Counted from the first letter of the stretch, positions 35,028 through 43,350 are shown. The stretch is DNA of 64,000 nucleotides from Paenibacillus_E allorhizoplanae (GCF_927798215.1 NZ_CAKMMW010000025.1:1-64000); one strand, 5' to 3'. The notes: generated by a model not told the origin, from the sequence alone. Numbers and translations: made by a program.

Positions 35028-35042
35028 AAATAATTATTATTT
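35028..35042 (+). promoter_or_regulatory. PerR/Fur-type box upstream of the peroxiredoxin gene
   Basis: AAATAATTATTATTT is a perfect 7-1-7 inverted repeat with the core ATAATnATTAT shared by PerR and Fur boxes of Bacillus. It ends 17 bases upstream of the -35 box. Its place before a peroxiredoxin gene favours PerR. Confidence 0.6.
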
Positions 35043-35059
35043 AGTATACGATCTAATTA

Positions 35060-35088
35060 TTGACTTTCAAGTAGGGGGATGATACCAT
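35060..35088 (+). promoter_or_regulatory. SigA promoter candidate of the peroxiredoxin gene
   Basis: TTGACT (35060-35065) and TACCAT (35083-35088) are 17 bases apart. Confidence 0.5.
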
Positions 35089-35139
35089 TTTATACGGATA
35101 ATATAGAATTTAGATAGATTTTGAGGAGGAATTATACCC

Positions 35140-35688
35140 ATGGCAGAACGTTTAGTTGGTAAACAAGCTCCTGATTTTACAATGGAGACAGCTACAGGTG
35201 ACGGTACAGCATTTGGTAAAGCATCTTTGTCCGATTACAAAGGAAAATGGTTAGTTCTTTTCTTCTACCCATTGGACTTCACATTCGTATGTCCGACTGA
35301 AATCACAGCACTTAGCTATGCTGCTGATCAATTCAAAGCTTTGGACACTGAAATTCTTGGTGTTTCCATCGACAGCATTCACACACACAAAGCGTGGATC
35401 AACACACCGGTTAACGATAATGGTCTTGGCAAATTGGCATTCCCACTTGCTGCTGACATTACGAAATCCGTAGCACGTGACTACGGCGTTCTAATCGAAG
35501 AAGAAGGTATCGCACTTCGCGGTCTATTCATCATCGATCCAGAAGGCGAATTGAAATACGAAGTTGTTAACCACAACGACGTAGGCCGCAGCGTAGAAGA
35601 AACACTTCGTGTGCTTCAAGCGCTTCAATCCGGCGGATTGTGCCCAATGAACTGGAAACCAGGCGACAAAAACTTGGTTGTTAAATAA
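35140..35688 (+). CDS. 2-Cys peroxiredoxin (AhpC/TSA family)
   Basis: The 182-residue enzyme reduces hydrogen peroxide and alkyl hydroperoxides. The peroxidatic cysteine is C51 in DFTFVCPTE, and the resolving cysteine C168 is in GGLCPMNW near the C-terminus, as in typical 2-Cys peroxiredoxins. GAGGAGGA precedes the ATG. It is monocistronic, with a PerR/Fur-type box and terminator. No AhpF partner gene is adjacent, so it probably uses thioredoxin or a distant reductase. Confidence 0.92.
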   Translation: MAERLVGKQAPDFTMETATGDGTAFGKASLSDYKGKWLVLFFYPLDFTFVCPTEITALSYAADQFKALDTEILGVSIDSIHTHKAWINTPVNDNGLGKLAFPLAADITKSVARDYGVLIEEEGIALRGLFIIDPEGELKYEVVNHNDVGRSVEETLRVLQALQSGGLCPMNWKPGDKNLVVK

Positions 35689-35705
35689 GTTTTAACTACA
35701 TAGGA

Positions 35706-35752
35706 AGGCCCCTCGGTTAGCATGCGAATGCGGGCGGAGGGGTCTTTCTTTC
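35706..35752 (+). terminator. terminator after the peroxiredoxin gene
   Basis: GGCCCCTC pairs with GAGGGGTC across a loop of about 22 bases, followed by TTTCTTTCT. Confidence 0.75.
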
Positions 35753-35771
35753 TAAGGAGATCGATCGTGTC

Positions 35772-36080
35772 ATGGATGTTATAACAGAAGAGTTGTTTTG
35801 GATACGCCAAGAAGGCAGTGAGGCGGTAATCGGGCTTACCGAGTATGCATTAGAAAAATGGGGCATTATTCTGTACATCGAACTGCCAGAAAAAGGTGTG
35901 CAATTAACGAAAGGTGCGTTCATGAGTTCCCTCGAAACAGCGGTAGATGAGCACGATTTATTTTCTCCTGTAACGGGTGAAGTGACCGCTGTGAACATAC
36001 TAATCGAGCGGGCAACGGGAATGCTTTATGAGTCGCCGTATGAGAAAGGCTGGTTATTCCGAGTCGTATTGGGTGACTGA
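35772..36080 (+). CDS. GcvH-like lipoyl-domain protein lacking the lipoyl lysine
   Basis: The 102-residue protein follows the plan of glycine cleavage H protein: WIRQEGSEAVIGLTEYALEK, then LYIELPEKG, then SSLETAVDEHDLFSPVTGEV. Aligned with the true GcvH of this window (SVESVKTVSDIFCPVSGKV), the modified lysine is replaced by V58. It is also shorter than the usual 125-130 residues. It cannot carry lipoate at the normal site, so a structural or regulatory role is more likely than catalysis. AAGGAG lies twelve bases before the ATG. Its stop codon abuts the stop of the converging gene. Confidence 0.75.
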   Translation: MDVITEELFWIRQEGSEAVIGLTEYALEKWGIILYIELPEKGVQLTKGAFMSSLETAVDEHDLFSPVTGEVTAVNILIERATGMLYESPYEKGWLFRVVLGD

Positions 36081-36377
36081 TTAATCGCCGCCCCCACCTC
36101 CATCACCACCGCCAGAATCTCCCCCACCGCTATCCCCGCTGCCATCGTGGGAATTACCGTGACTACCATGGTCACTATGCCCACCGTGATGGTGATGATT
36201 ATGGTGATGACTCTTGTTAGAAGAGAAATCCATGGAGTCATAGGTGGCAAAGCCACTAGAGTCGTTAGTACCACGTCGGCCTTGTGGGCGATTTTTGTTG
36301 CGAGAATTAGGAAGTATACCAATAACAAGGAACAGAATAATAGGAGCAAATACGATAAGCGTGATGATACTACCCAT
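36081..36377 (-). CDS. single-pass membrane protein with His- and Gly-rich tail
   Basis: The 98-residue protein has one N-terminal membrane segment (about 3-23), a short basic linker, a His-rich run (SHHHNHHHHGG, about 57-67) and a C-terminal Gly/Asp/Ser tail. GGAGG lies seven bases before the ATG, which separates it from overlapping open frames on the same strand. The His cluster could bind nickel, zinc or copper outside the membrane. No family is recognised. Confidence 0.7.
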   Translation of the reverse strand: MGSIITLIVFAPIILFLVIGILPNSRNKNRPQGRRGTNDSSGFATYDSMDFSSNKSHHHNHHHHGGHSDHGSHGNSHDGSGDSGGGDSGGGDGGGGGD

Positions 36378-36472
36378 GAATATACCTCCTACAGAAGACC
36401 ATTGTAACTATACCACTATCTACAAGCTATCGTACCACACAATATTCCAATAAGAATAGACAGCGCGCAATG

Positions 36473-36500
36473 AAAAACCGTCCTCCAAGGAGAACGGCTT
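36473..36500 (-). terminator. terminator after the GH15 gene
   Basis: On the minus strand CCGTTCTCC pairs with GGAGGACGG, followed by TTTTT. Confidence 0.85.
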
Positions 36501-36508
36501 GACTTGCC

Positions 36509-38470
36509 CTATTTCGCGAGTTGCTTATATTTGTTGAGATATTTAACCACAGTCAGCACATAGGTCGCATGCGACCAAGTAAGTGGAGCAACAGACACCG
36601 GCTCGCCGGAGAAAGGATCCAATTGCTCAGACAACACACCGCTTTCCATGGCATGTTTGACGACCCACTCGAGCGTTTTGCGCGGTGCCTCGAGGTCAGC
36701 AACCGTTTTGGCATACTCGATTTCCCATTCTGCGATCCAGAGGGTACAAATGATCCAAGGATTGCCCGGCACTTTCTCGATATCGGTGGAGCGTTGGAAG
36801 TAATAATCATGATGGTAACGGGCGGAGCCACCGACTTCGGTTTTGATCATGAGACCTTCTTTGTTAGCTAACATCGTGCTTACGACACGTGGATCATCAG
36901 CAGGCAGAACGCCAAATTCAAAGATACCGTACACGGAGCTTTCCAACGTCATATCCTTCACCCACTGGCCGTCTTCCATATACAAACCGCGAACGAATCG
37001 TTGTTCACCTTCGTCCCACAAATGCTTCAGGATACCGGATTTAATTTTCTCCGCGGTGTGCTTGTAGCGATTGCTGCGCTCCTCATCTCCAAACAAATTG
37101 CTGAAGTTCGAAGCAGCGATCAATCCCCCGTACACAGCAGATGCCGTGAAGGTATAGATCCCGTAGCGTTCTTCCCATAGATCGTAGCTTGGCTTCGGTA
37201 GGTTCAGTTCTTGATCAATGTAAGTGGACATGAATCTAGCCGCTCTACGAATGAGGTTCCGATACAGAGATTGCGCAAATTCCAAACTTCCATTTTTCTG
37301 GAAATCCTGCCACAAAGCAAATAAAACAAGTGCTGTCTCATCTTCCTGAATCGGAAGCTGTACACGACCGGAATGAATATAAGGATGCCAGCTGGATCCT
37401 ACGGTACCGTCTGGATTGTATTTGTGATGCAAGTAACCTTCTGGTGACAGTACATTCGCACAGAAGTTAAAGAACGGAATAATCATGCCTTGGTAGCCAG
37501 CCATGGACATCGAATAAGCGATTAACGCACCATCGCGCGGCCACATGTAGCTGTAATGATCTCGGTTGCTCTGCATGATGTCAGAATCATTCGCGGCAAT
37601 AATAGCTCCGTTCACATCGGTTTGCGTGCGGACGAGCAACAGGCTTTGTTTGAAGAGGCGTTGCACTTCCGGTGTGAGATCAAAGTAGTCGCGATCGATT
37701 TTGTTCGCCCAACGCTGCCAATACACCGTCACACGGTCAAGCAGTTTGCCTGGGTGGCTGTCTTTGACGTAGGAGTCGAGCTTCTTCACTTCTTCCAGAT
37801 TCTTGCCAGCGCCCATCCAATAGTAGAGCGTTTGGTTGCCGTTAGGTGGGACGAACAGTCGGAAAGAGATCGTACTATCGACCGACCCCTGTGCAATGGC
37901 ATTGCCCATCAGATGGCCATCTTCCGCATCTCGCCATGTGCCTTCGGCGTTATAGAACCTTTTGACACCGGTAGAATATTGGAATATTCCTTCCGTGCCA
38001 GTACTTCCGTTAAACATGAAGTAACGATCCTTTTTATAATGAAAGACGGTATTCGTAGAAGGGTAGTAAGCGGCTGTATCGCCAACCTCTGTCTCATTAA
38101 TGAGCAGATCCTGGTTGAAGAACATACGTACTTCACGAACCGTATTCGTGTGATTGGTAATATGAATTCGTTTCAAATAAATATCTTCGCGCTGGTGAAC
38201 ACCGTCATTCATAAGCAGAGTAACACCGAGGCCGGGATGTGTAGCTGTCACTTCTGTGACGAGGGAATCCTCCACATACGCGAGCTTGAATTGCCACTCA
38301 GGGGCATTCAGCCATGCGAAGTCACCATCTACCCATACACCAACACGGCACTGATAACCGCCAATATGGTTAAGCTGGCCTACGAAAGGATAGTACAGAT
38401 CCCGCATGTAGGAATGCTGATCGAGGTTAATAAGGAATTTTCCATTTCCGATGACCAGATGTCTTGGCAA
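36509..38470 (-). CDS. GH15 glucoamylase-like glycoside hydrolase
   Basis: The protein of about 653 residues has an N-terminal beta-sandwich domain and a C-terminal (alpha/alpha)6 barrel of family GH15, which cleaves glucose from the ends of alpha-glucans. Counting from ATG 38491, catalytic signatures are YMWPRDG (315-321), the general acid E440 in YDLWEERYG and the general base E622 in LSEQLDPFSGE. No signal peptide is seen, so it acts in the cytoplasm. ATG 38491 has no ribosome site; TTG 38470 (giving PRHLVIGNGK) lies nine bases after GGGGAA and is preferred. It follows the GH57-GT4 gene on the same strand. Confidence 0.88.
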   Translation of the reverse strand: MPRHLVIGNGKFLINLDQHSYMRDLYYPFVGQLNHIGGYQCRVGVWVDGDFAWLNAPEWQFKLAYVEDSLVTEVTATHPGLGVTLLMNDGVHQREDIYLKRIHITNHTNTVREVRMFFNQDLLINETEVGDTAAYYPSTNTVFHYKKDRYFMFNGSTGTEGIFQYSTGVKRFYNAEGTWRDAEDGHLMGNAIAQGSVDSTISFRLFVPPNGNQTLYYWMGAGKNLEEVKKLDSYVKDSHPGKLLDRVTVYWQRWANKIDRDYFDLTPEVQRLFKQSLLLVRTQTDVNGAIIAANDSDIMQSNRDHYSYMWPRDGALIAYSMSMAGYQGMIIPFFNFCANVLSPEGYLHHKYNPDGTVGSSWHPYIHSGRVQLPIQEDETALVLFALWQDFQKNGSLEFAQSLYRNLIRRAARFMSTYIDQELNLPKPSYDLWEERYGIYTFTASAVYGGLIAASNFSNLFGDEERSNRYKHTAEKIKSGILKHLWDEGEQRFVRGLYMEDGQWVKDMTLESSVYGIFEFGVLPADDPRVVSTMLANKEGLMIKTEVGGSARYHHDYYFQRSTDIEKVPGNPWIICTLWIAEWEIEYAKTVADLEAPRKTLEWVVKHAMESGVLSEQLDPFSGEPVSVAPLTWSHATYVLTVVKYLNKYKQLAK

Positions 38471-38551
38471 TACAATCACTTCCCCACTCATTTGTTTGAT
38501 CGCGCATTCAGATCAGGCCAAGAGGACTGAACGATGGAGCACAAGTCTTGC

Positions 38552-38568
38552 AATTAGGTTACCTAATT
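38552..38568 (-). promoter_or_regulatory. 17-bp palindrome upstream of the GH15 gene
   Basis: AATTAGGTTACCTAATT is a perfect 8-1-8 inverted repeat in the 180-bp gap before the GH15 gene. On the minus strand a TTGATT lies just upstream, so it could overlap the promoter as an operator for a dimeric repressor. Confidence 0.5.
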
Positions 38569-38649
38569 CTGACAAAGGAATCAATGATTCTTTGAAAAAA
38601 AACTGAAAATTCTTACTGGTCACGCTTTCATTTGGTACGGTTATCCAAA

Positions 38650-41600
38650 TTACTTGATTATTTCCTTTTGATGCGGGGAATGACTGGTTGAAGCAGCCAG
38701 ATTCGAAATCACTGCCTCGTAAACGTGAGTTGTCAAAGATCCAATTTTCTTCCAGTTATATTCACTGTGAACAGTACGTAAGGCAGTAGCAGCAAGCTTA
38801 TTTGCATATTGCGGTTGGTCCAAAAGCTGAATGATTTGTGCAGCTAAAGCATCCTTGTCGCCTGGAGGACATGTACATCCGTTAACCCCGTGGCTGACGA
38901 TCTCCGCCAGGCCTCCTGTATCTGAAACGATGAGTGGCGTTCCGCTGGCCATCGCTTCCAATGCGACTAAACCGAAGGGTTCGTAGAGGCTTGGGAAAAT
39001 GCAAATTTCTGCCCTTTGTAAAAGCAAGCTTTTGTCAGCCTCATCGAGAAAACCAGTGAAGCTTACTCGGTCTCCAAAGCTAAGAGCGAGTTCCTCTAAT
39101 GCGTTACGCTCAGGTCCGATTCCAGCGATGACGAGTTTGGCGTCAGGGCATTGAGCGAGTACTTGCGGCATCGCGGCCAAAAGGGTGTGTACGCCTTTTT
39201 CATGCACAAGACGGCCTAGAAAAGCAAGGACACGCTGCGGTATCTCGCTGGAGGAAATGGCGTTAGCAAGCAGTGGATTCATCGTAAATAACGTTGGATC
39301 TGGTTCAAGCAAGGGAGAAACACTGTTTGGAATTACCGTTATTTGGTGAATAGGAATATGAAAGAGCGCCTTAATTTCCTGCTGCATGGATAGACTGCAA
39401 ACGATGAGATGATCGGCCGCTTCTGTTAATTTTCCTTCTATGGTATGAATCCGCTTTTGAAGCGGTGACTCGAGTTTTCCAAGATTACGTCCTGTTTCCG
39501 TAGCGTGAATCGTTGCTAGAAGCGGGAGGCCCACTTGATGCTTGGCGACATGTGCTGTGTAGTAAACTAGCCATTCATGCGCATGCACCAGATCGAATAC
39601 GAGGCCCTGTCGTAAGAGGCACAACATGAGATCCGTGAACGCCATATTCATTTGGAATACGCGATCTAGGAAGTGTAAGGAGTCTGTTGTAGGGAGTACT
39701 TCCGCTCTATGAATATGGACCCCCTCAGAAACTTCATAAGGCAGACACTCTGGAGACTGACAGGTGATGACATGAACGGAATGTCCATCGGCAGCAAGCC
39801 CTCTGGATAAATCGCAAACCGCTCTTGCCAGTCCGCCGATGACATGCGGCGGGTATTCCCAAGCGAGCATGAGAATTCGCAGTTTGGACGGATAGCTCTG
39901 TTGGGTCGCCTCTTTGTTCGAGGCAATGGCAACTTCGTTTAAAAGTATTACGGTATCTACACGGGAGGGGGCGCGTAGAAGAGTAGGTTCAAAGGAAGAT
40001 GGCTGAAAAAGTCGATAATGAAGCTCAGGTAAGAAAGGTGTCTTTCGTTCTAAAGCATGCACCAGCGTGGCTAGCTCTTTGTCAGATCCGACATTGTCTA
40101 ATGTATTCATAAGGTTATGGAATTGGGATAAATGCGATTCGATGCGCTTCGTCGCATAGGAGGTTACCGTATCTGCATCCAGAATAAACGTCCAGTCGCT
40201 GCTCTGCGCGAGCATCAGCTCCCGCGCCGCTTGGTTCAGCGTACGCAGCTGCAGGCTGCTAAGCGCTGCCGGGTCCTGGTGCTTCTGCGCAGCCAGCACC
40301 ATCCGATCCTCTGCCGCGTGCAGCCGCGGCGTAACCCACTGGCTGCGCGGCTGCAGCCAGACCTCGGCATAGCCGCCGCGGCCCCAGCTCGATACCGGAA
40401 GCGTAGCTTCGATGGTCGGCGCATGGGCGGCGGCGTAGCCGCCAAGCGTAGTCGTCTGCACGACTACGCTTTCATCAACGCGCGCGGCAAGGCCGCGCAG
40501 CAAGGCTTCGAGCCACTGGTGGCCTTCGTACCACCAGTGCCCAAGCAGTTCGGCATCGTAGGGGCATACGATGACATAGGGCTCTTGAGGCGCAGACGCA
40601 GCCTCTGCGCCTAACATCAGGCGCCGCTCCGCGAGGCGGCGTACTTGCGCCACCCGGCTAGCGATGAAATGCTCAGCATGCTGCTGAGCTTTCTGAACGG
40701 CACGCGCCGGGTTGTAGGGCACTTTGGCGTCACCATCGCCGGTGACGCTGTAGTACTTGAAGCCCGTGTTGATGCGTGCGCCGTCCGGCAGCACATAGGG
40801 CTTCAAGTACGCCCACTCGGCGCCGCCTTCGCGGCCGAGGTCGTGCCCGATATCGCGATAATATTCGCGATAATCGGGGTCGCCGGGGTATCCGACCTCG
40901 GCGCTCCAGACATGGGCGCCGGCCTCGGGATCCCGGGCGAACGCACAGGCGCCGCCAGGCGTGCGCAGCGGCAGACCTGCGATGTCCTTGTCAGGGTCGC
41001 CGTCGCGGCGGGCTAAGGTGTGCGCATGCGTATCTACGATAAAGTAACGTAGATCCAACGCTTGCAGGTGTGGCTCAAGCGCAGGCGAATAGCCGCACTC
41101 TGGCAGCCAGATGCCTGCAGGCGCGACTCCGAAGTGCCGGCGGAATTCCTGTACCGCCGACTCGAGCTGCGCACGTAGCGTACTATCATTTTTTACCAAG
41201 GGTAAAAACGCATGTGTCGCGGCGCAGGTAATTAATTCTAAGCAGCCTGTGCTGCTGAGGCTGCGGAACTTGGCAATGAGATCGCCGTGGAGCCGATCGT
41301 ACAGGAGGCTGATCCGGTGATACTGATCCGCGTACAGCTTAGCTAGCGGGCCGAAGGCCTCATCCCCCCATAGGCGGATGACTTCACGCTGCCCCAACTC
41401 GCAAAGCGAGGAGAGGTGCTTGCGAAGCCGCAGATGCATGCGGGAATCTTCTAGCATGGCAAGCAGAGGTGGAGACAATGACAAGGTAAGTCGGAATGGC
41501 ACTTCATCTTCTATAAGCTTTTCCATCATGTCTATGAGAGGCAAGTACGTATCGACAACGGCTTCAAAAAACCAGCGTTCTTCTAACGTAATGTCAGATG

Positions 41601-41670
41601 AATTATGGCGAACATAAGGGATATGGGCATGCAAGAGCAAAGCAATATAGCCTTGTACGTTAGTGCTCAA
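38650..41670 (-). CDS. fusion of GH57 branching-enzyme domain and GT4 glycosyltransferase
   Basis: The 1006-residue protein joins two enzymes of alpha-glucan synthesis. Residues 1 to about 560 are a GH57/DUF1957 glucan branching domain: LLHAHIPYV (12-20), nucleophile E191 in GIWLPECGY, and acid D372 in PYDAELLGHWWYEG. From about 597 on comes a GT4 domain like bacterial glycogen synthase: LAWEYPPHVIGGLARAV, VHAHEWL, FLGRLVHEKGV and SLYEPFGLVALEAM with the catalytic Glu pair. The start is TTG 41670, overlapping the DUF4912 stop (TTGA), with GGAGG nine bases upstream. The part encoding residues 183-510 is much richer in GC than the rest. Confidence 0.88.
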   Translation of the reverse strand: MSTNVQGYIALLLHAHIPYVRHNSSDITLEERWFFEAVVDTYLPLIDMMEKLIEDEVPFRLTLSLSPPLLAMLEDSRMHLRLRKHLSSLCELGQREVIRLWGDEAFGPLAKLYADQYHRISLLYDRLHGDLIAKFRSLSSTGCLELITCAATHAFLPLVKNDSTLRAQLESAVQEFRRHFGVAPAGIWLPECGYSPALEPHLQALDLRYFIVDTHAHTLARRDGDPDKDIAGLPLRTPGGACAFARDPEAGAHVWSAEVGYPGDPDYREYYRDIGHDLGREGGAEWAYLKPYVLPDGARINTGFKYYSVTGDGDAKVPYNPARAVQKAQQHAEHFIASRVAQVRRLAERRLMLGAEAASAPQEPYVIVCPYDAELLGHWWYEGHQWLEALLRGLAARVDESVVVQTTTLGGYAAAHAPTIEATLPVSSWGRGGYAEVWLQPRSQWVTPRLHAAEDRMVLAAQKHQDPAALSSLQLRTLNQAARELMLAQSSDWTFILDADTVTSYATKRIESHLSQFHNLMNTLDNVGSDKELATLVHALERKTPFLPELHYRLFQPSSFEPTLLRAPSRVDTVILLNEVAIASNKEATQQSYPSKLRILMLAWEYPPHVIGGLARAVCDLSRGLAADGHSVHVITCQSPECLPYEVSEGVHIHRAEVLPTTDSLHFLDRVFQMNMAFTDLMLCLLRQGLVFDLVHAHEWLVYYTAHVAKHQVGLPLLATIHATETGRNLGKLESPLQKRIHTIEGKLTEAADHLIVCSLSMQQEIKALFHIPIHQITVIPNSVSPLLEPDPTLFTMNPLLANAISSSEIPQRVLAFLGRLVHEKGVHTLLAAMPQVLAQCPDAKLVIAGIGPERNALEELALSFGDRVSFTGFLDEADKSLLLQRAEICIFPSLYEPFGLVALEAMASGTPLIVSDTGGLAEIVSHGVNGCTCPPGDKDALAAQIIQLLDQPQYANKLAATALRTVHSEYNWKKIGSLTTHVYEAVISNLAASTSHSPHQKEIIK

Positions 41671-42230
41671 TCAGTATCGCCTCCAGATTCCATATCTACA
41701 AGGTAAGTGTTCTTCGGGACATACACCGAATAGGCCGAGAAATACGCATGTTCATCAGGCGTTACTTGCGGTACTAGAAGAGACGTTGGCTGGTAAATGA
41801 AAGGATGATCCGTTTCGACTGGATGATGATCGCTAGGCAGGCTTGTCGCTGGGATTTGAATGATATTGGAATGCAGGAGCGGAAGGAAATATCCTTGCTC
41901 ATTCCGGATACCTAGTCTTGCACAATACGATTGACCGGAGGCTAACCCGCTTAGAAAGCAGGAGTCTCCAGGGGGAAGCATAAGCTCTGAGACCCGATCT
42001 ACGGGTTGCTGCAGTTTGCTGAAGGATGTGGGAGATGGATCAACGACTTCGTGAAACCGTAGTGTAGGAGATAAAGAGCGCCAGTCCTTCTGGAAATGTT
42101 CTTGCAGTAACATCTGCTTACTGGAAGAAAGCTGCCAATAAATAAACTGGACAGATGGGGATTGTACCAGTAAATAAAGGGTATCGCCATCAAGGGCAAA
42201 GGGGCGTGCTTGAATAGAGATCAGACTCAC
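41667..42230 (-). CDS. DUF4912-domain protein
   Basis: The 187-residue protein contains the DUF4912 core: LVQSPSVQFIYWQLSSS (about 22-38), then SGLASGQSYCARLGIRN (about 94-110), a fold thought to be an immunoglobulin-like sandwich. Function unknown. It is translationally coupled to the GH57-GT4 fusion by a TTGA overlap, so a role as carbohydrate-binding or priming partner in alpha-glucan synthesis is inferred. The start GTG 42230 is weakly supported because the purine-rich AAAAGG directly touches it; I see no better codon. Confidence 0.75.
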   Translation of the reverse strand: MSLISIQARPFALDGDTLYLLVQSPSVQFIYWQLSSSKQMLLQEHFQKDWRSLSPTLRFHEVVDPSPTSFSKLQQPVDRVSELMLPPGDSCFLSGLASGQSYCARLGIRNEQGYFLPLLHSNIIQIPATSLPSDHHPVETDHPFIYQPTSLLVPQVTPDEHAYFSAYSVYVPKNTYLVDMESGGDTD

Positions 42231-42313
42231 CTTTTCTGCTTGCTTATGTTGTAAGAAGGAACAATTGTGTTAATCCTATGTTTTATTGTAGCATATGCGC
42301 CATATAAACCAAA

Positions 42314-42344
42314 AATCTCCACCCCATAATAAAGGGGGGAGATT
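42314..42344 (-). terminator. terminator of the KTSC-like gene
   Basis: AATCTCCACCCC pairs with GGGGGGAGATT; the A-run before it on the plus strand gives the T-run for minus-strand transcription. Confidence 0.75.
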
Positions 42345-42405
42345 GCTTGTGTACCACTTGCGGTTACTCATCATGATTGGCCGAGGGTAAAGGGGATCCT
42401 GTGAC

Positions 42406-42618
42406 TTACTTGGTAGAAATGTTTTCTTCCATGTACCTACTCTCCGTAAGTCTCATTAGAGAATCATATCGATTCGCCGATGTGAAAAGCAAGAGATACT
42501 CATCTTGTTTTACATTGGTGTAGGAGGCTCTGAATCCGGTATGATACTGGACTGTCATGCTGGAGGATTGATCGTCATACTGCACAAAGGCTATCTGTCT
42601 GGAAACACTCGGAATCAT
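42406..42618 (-). CDS. small KTSC-domain-like protein
   Basis: The 70-residue protein reads MIPSVSRQIAFVQYDD, then MTVQYHTGFRASYTNV and ends in SRYMEENISTK. This matches the KTSC domain pattern (an SSxIxxVxYD start, a central strand with HxG, and a Y-x-N/V-P-like stretch), though the last KTSC-like motif is altered. KTSC domains are of unknown function, sometimes at the end of lysyl-tRNA synthetases. ATG 42618 is chosen with GGGGAGAG ten bases upstream; GTG 42624 is possible. Confidence 0.6.
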   Translation of the reverse strand: MIPSVSRQIAFVQYDDQSSSMTVQYHTGFRASYTNVKQDEYLLLFTSANRYDSLMRLTESRYMEENISTK

Positions 42619-42810
42619 GTTCACGCCGCTCTCCCCTTCATCTTAAGAATTCGGAAAACACGTAATGGATCGGTCATTACTAACATTATGCTTATTCAAA
42701 CACATTTAGAATGATTTGACATAAGCTAACGCACTTATGAAAAAGGAATTTCACACATTTGTAACGAATATATTAAATTAATCCGGGTTCGACGATTAGG
42801 AGGGAATTCC

Positions 42811-43233
42811 ATGAGTTTTTGCTGTGGAGCCAGTATGATTGGAACAAAAGGTACTTTGAAGCACATACGTACACAAATTCACAATGTGCCCATCCTCTTC
42901 TGCCCGGTATGTCACCATATTGAGGTTCACTATCTGGTGGAGAACGAATATGAAATCCTCGCTGAATATGCCCATGGGGATGGTGCTGTTGAAGTCGATT
43001 TTATTGAATACGTAGATGGCAAAGATCATCTGTTGCACGACAACTGTGTAAATCACGAAGGCGAAGAGCCGCTCGATATCGTTCGCTGCCAAATTGACAT
43101 GGCGTTAGATCTGTTAGGATTCGCCAAGACAATTGAGGATCAGGAATGGGAAGAGCAACTTATGAAGCGATTAAAAATGCTTAGCGCACGCCGCGACAAG
43201 CTGAAAAATAAAAAGACCTCTAAGAATTCTTAG
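42811..43233 (+). CDS. zinc-ribbon-like hypothetical protein
   Basis: The 140-residue protein starts MSFCCGASMIGTKG and has CPVC near residue 32. The two cysteine pairs and a later C could bind zinc as in YgiT-like zinc ribbons. The second half is acidic and helical (DIVRCQIDMALDLLGFAK) with a Lys-rich tail. AGGAGGG lies seven bases before the ATG. The last codons sit inside a terminator palindrome for the opposite strand. Function unknown. Confidence 0.7.
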   Translation: MSFCCGASMIGTKGTLKHIRTQIHNVPILFCPVCHHIEVHYLVENEYEILAEYAHGDGAVEVDFIEYVDGKDHLLHDNCVNHEGEEPLDIVRCQIDMALDLLGFAKTIEDQEWEEQLMKRLKMLSARRDKLKNKKTSKNS

Positions 43234-43237
43234 AGGT
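43200..43237 (-). terminator. minus-strand terminator overlapping the stop codon of the zinc-ribbon gene
   Basis: The 22-base perfect palindrome at 43216-43237 (ACCTCTAAGAA and its complement) is followed on the minus strand by TTTTTATTTTT. It terminates transcription from the LytTR regulator gene and contains the TAG of the plus-strand gene. Confidence 0.8.
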
Positions 43238-43271
43238 GGGTGTCATCCTGAGGCGATTTACTGTACGAAAT

Positions 43272-43350
43272 GGAAAACCTCCTGCTAATTTTCTGAATTT
43301 TGCTGTTTTCGAAGCAATTGCCAGAGAATAGTCGGAGGTTTTCCTTATTT
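43272..43350 (+). terminator. long-loop inverted repeat, probable plus-strand terminator
   Basis: GGAAAACCTCC (43272-43282) and GGAGGTTTTCC (43334-43344) are perfect complements separated by 51 bases and followed by TTATTT. The right arm abuts the stop codon of the LytTR gene. It could end transcription of the zinc-ribbon gene. Confidence 0.55.

Noticed and set aside
36026..36349. 107-codon minus-strand frame overlapping the His/Gly-rich gene
   Set aside because: The frame with GGAGG seven bases before its ATG and an ordered membrane segment (36081-36377) is the better gene; this frame owes its length to the same biased DNA.
37556..38530. 324-codon plus-strand frame opposite the GH15 gene
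   Set aside because: Long antisense frame inside a gene with clear GH15 catalytic motifs. It has no ribosome site and no family pattern.
40132..40614. 160-codon plus-strand frame opposite the GH57 domain
   Set aside because: Lies in a GC-rich patch where stop codons are rare on all frames; Arg-rich composition without motif.
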